Positions 62,790-64,000 of a stretch of 64,000 nt of DNA are shown one piece after another. A program made the translations under genes and the position numbers. A model generated the notes under the pieces. That model was not told the origin of the DNA, did not search any database, and saw nothing but the letters and a program-made list of their open reading frames with translations. The DNA lies in contig JAJEHF010000026.1 in NCBI GenBank assembly GCA_022823865.1, positions 1 to 64,000 on the forward strand, written 5' to 3'. This stretch comes from Bryobacterales bacterium (GTDB taxonomy: Bacteria > Acidobacteriota > Terriglobia > Bryobacterales > UBA6623). Positions within the stretch are counted from its first letter, which is position 1; each line of letters begins with the position of its first letter.

Positions 62790-63608
62790 TCACTCGAGCC
62801 TGAAGCTAATGTCAGCAGCAGGCGCAGAGTGGGTTAGCGCCCCAACGGAAATATAGTCGGCTCCGGCTTCGGCGTATTCTCGGACTGTTTCCAACAGCAC
62901 ATTTCCAGACACCTCCAACTTCGCGCGGCCAGCTACGCGCTTGACAGCCTCGGCGACCTGTCGGGGGGAGAAGTTGTCCAGAAGGATATGACGGATCCCA
63001 CAGTTCAGGGCCTCTTCTAACTCCCCCGAATCGCGAACCTCGACTTCGATCGTTCGGCCGGTGCGGCGACAGTTCTCGATCGCTTGTGTAATGCTGCCTG
63101 CGGCATCAACGTGATTGTTCTTGATCAGTACTGCGTCGAACAGGCCTAGCCTGTGATTCGTTCCGCCGCCAGCTTGGACAGCGAGCTTATTGAGGACGCG
63201 CATGCCGGGGCTGGTCTTGCGCGTGTCCAGAAGCGTACATCCCGTTCCCTCAATCGCCTCGACGAATTGACTCGTCAAGGTGGCAACGCCGCAAGTCCGT
63301 TGAAGGAAATTCAAGGCCGTCCGCTCCATCGTCAACAGTCTCCGGGTTGCTCCGCCGACCTTGGCGAAGACTTGGCCCGCGAGCACATGTGTACCATCAC
63401 CTTCCAGGATCTCGACCTTCTCTTGGTGAAAGATGATTGGCAAGAGTTCAGTGCCAGCCAACGTTAAGTCTTGCTTAGGCAAGAAATAGCCTACGCTCTG
63501 CGACTCTCGGGGCACACAGGCCTCGGTAGTCACGTCTCCGGAGCCAACATCCTCGGCCACCGCGAGCCGGATGAGTTCACGAACCTGTGGATGGTCCCAA
63601 TGCAGCAT
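62790..63608 (-). CDS. nadC: Nicotinate-nucleotide pyrophosphorylase (carboxylating), NAD biosynthesis
   Basis: NadC converts quinolinate and PRPP to nicotinate mononucleotide with release of CO2. The 272-residue length is typical. Conserved segments visible are ALNFLQRTCGVAT, DTRKTSPGMR, the nucleotide-binding AGGGTNHRLGLFDAVLIKNNH and the C-terminal ADYISVGALTHS. It is followed upstream on the same strand by a partial ketopantoate reductase, separated by 48 bases. No nadA or nadB is seen in this window. Confidence 0.95.
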   Translation of the reverse strand: MLHWDHPQVRELIRLAVAEDVGSGDVTTEACVPRESQSVGYFLPKQDLTLAGTELLPIIFHQEKVEILEGDGTHVLAGQVFAKVGGATRRLLTMERTALNFLQRTCGVATLTSQFVEAIEGTGCTLLDTRKTSPGMRVLNKLAVQAGGGTNHRLGLFDAVLIKNNHVDAAGSITQAIENCRRTGRTIEVEVRDSGELEEALNCGIRHILLDNFSPRQVAEAVKRVAGRAKLEVSGNVLLETVREYAEAGADYISVGALTHSAPAADISFRLE

Positions 63609-63656
63609 GGTCTCTGGCTCTGATCAGCTTTAGCGTTTCCGAGACGTCCTTGGTGT

Positions 63657-64000
63657 TCAGGTCACCCGCTCAGACGCCGGCTGGAAGAGCAGTCTGGAGG
63701 CAGTATCGATCACTCTGAGTGTCGGCGTGGAAACGTGGTACCTGTCGGCGAGTTCCAGAACGGCGCCGAGGAGCGCGTCCAATTCGGCAACCCGCCCCTG
63801 CTCCAAGTCTTGGAGCATCGATGGTTTATGATCTCCCGCCGCGCGTGCCCCGGCGATGCGGCGTTCGTTGGATAGGGCGATCTGCACGCCGACTGCAGAA
63901 GCGACCTGCCGCACTTCGTCCATGATTGCCTCCGTCAGGCGCAAGCCTTGAGGCGAATCGGTCAGCTCAGCCAGAGTCTTGCGGGTCAGGGCGCTAAGGG
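63657..64000 (-). CDS. panE: Ketopantoate reductase C-terminal part (truncated by window edge)
   Basis: The open frame continues to the window edge and encodes ~114 residues. The segment HKPSMLQDLEQGRVAELDALLGAV is the hallmark of the ApbA/PanE C-terminal domain (KPSMLQD and E-D ligand loop), and the residues before it (SALTRKTLAELTDSPQG) match. PanE reduces 2-dehydropantoate to pantoate for coenzyme A synthesis. The N-terminal Rossmann domain lies beyond the window. Apparent start inside the window is not real. Confidence 0.85.
   Translation of the reverse strand, partial: LSALTRKTLAELTDSPQGLRLTEAIMDEVRQVASAVGVQIALSNERRIAGARAAGDHKPSMLQDLEQGRVAELDALLGAVLELADRYHVSTPTLRVIDTASRLLFQPASERVT

Noticed and set aside
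1..64000. tRNA, rRNA and CRISPR features
   Set aside because: No such sequence was recognised by reading; short structured RNAs could be missed without a covariance search.

Overview
This window is GC-rich, densely coding DNA from a Gram-negative bacterium. It encodes a lipid A-type acyltransferase, the lipid II flippase MurJ, many Sec- or Tat-exported proteins, and sortilin-like and leucine-rich-repeat secreted proteins. RNase J, a DUF1552/DUF1592 (Planctomycete-type) pair, GldA/GldFG/DUF4340 genes, several Gfo/Idh oxidoreductases and sulfatases point to an Acidobacteriota-like or other environmental, possibly marine or host-associated, lineage. That placement is inference from gene content only; no rRNA or tRNA gene was recognised.

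Layout: (1) 0-8.3 kb holds a large secreted-type polysaccharide-active protein with a disturbed 5' end, a prolyl oligopeptidase lipoprotein, MurJ and a membrane-anchored hypothetical. (2) 8.3-13.4 kb holds a radical SAM protein, a small AtuA-like protein, RNase J, a membrane-anchored zinc-finger/HIRAN protein and a PolB-type 3'-5' exonuclease. (3) 13.5-25.5 kb is a long, closely spaced minus-strand run: MFS transporter, TalC, TPR protein, LpxL-like acyltransferase, aldehyde dehydrogenase, two Gfo/Idh/MocA oxidoreductases, Zn-alcohol dehydrogenase, DUF368 and a DMT-like membrane protein. It looks like sugar or sugar-acid catabolism mixed with envelope lipid genes. (4) 25.9-30.6 kb is a translationally coupled ABC system (ATPase, fused GldF-GldG, DUF4340).

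(5) 30.7-33.3 kb is an accessory patch: a FitA/VapC-type toxin-antitoxin pair, a truncated transposase, a decayed stretch and a Uma2 nuclease. (6) 33.6-42.9 kb holds a beta-propeller/alpha-toroid secreted pair, an amidohydrolase, a CocE/S15-type hydrolase, a small exported protein, a decayed enoyl-CoA hydratase and an acyl-CoA dehydrogenase. (7) 43-45 kb holds MntA/HepT with a frameshifted HepT, a probable frameshifted relic and a voltage-gated K+ channel. (8) 45.3-52.2 kb holds two sulfatases, a dienelactone hydrolase, a YHYH protein and a fucose/arabinose-isomerase-family protein, consistent with sulfated-glycan use. (9) 52.2-62 kb holds a solitary antitoxin with a truncated toxin, two cap-LRR proteins, the DUF1552/DUF1592 pair and a MacB/FtsX permease. 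(10) The right edge holds two small membrane proteins, NadC and a partial ketopantoate reductase.

The most notable points are several recently broken genes (HepT, enoyl-CoA hydratase, VapC, transposase), the membrane-anchored HIRAN protein with an overlapping 30-codon ORF, the modular cap-LRR pair, and the toroid/propeller pair joined stop-to-start.
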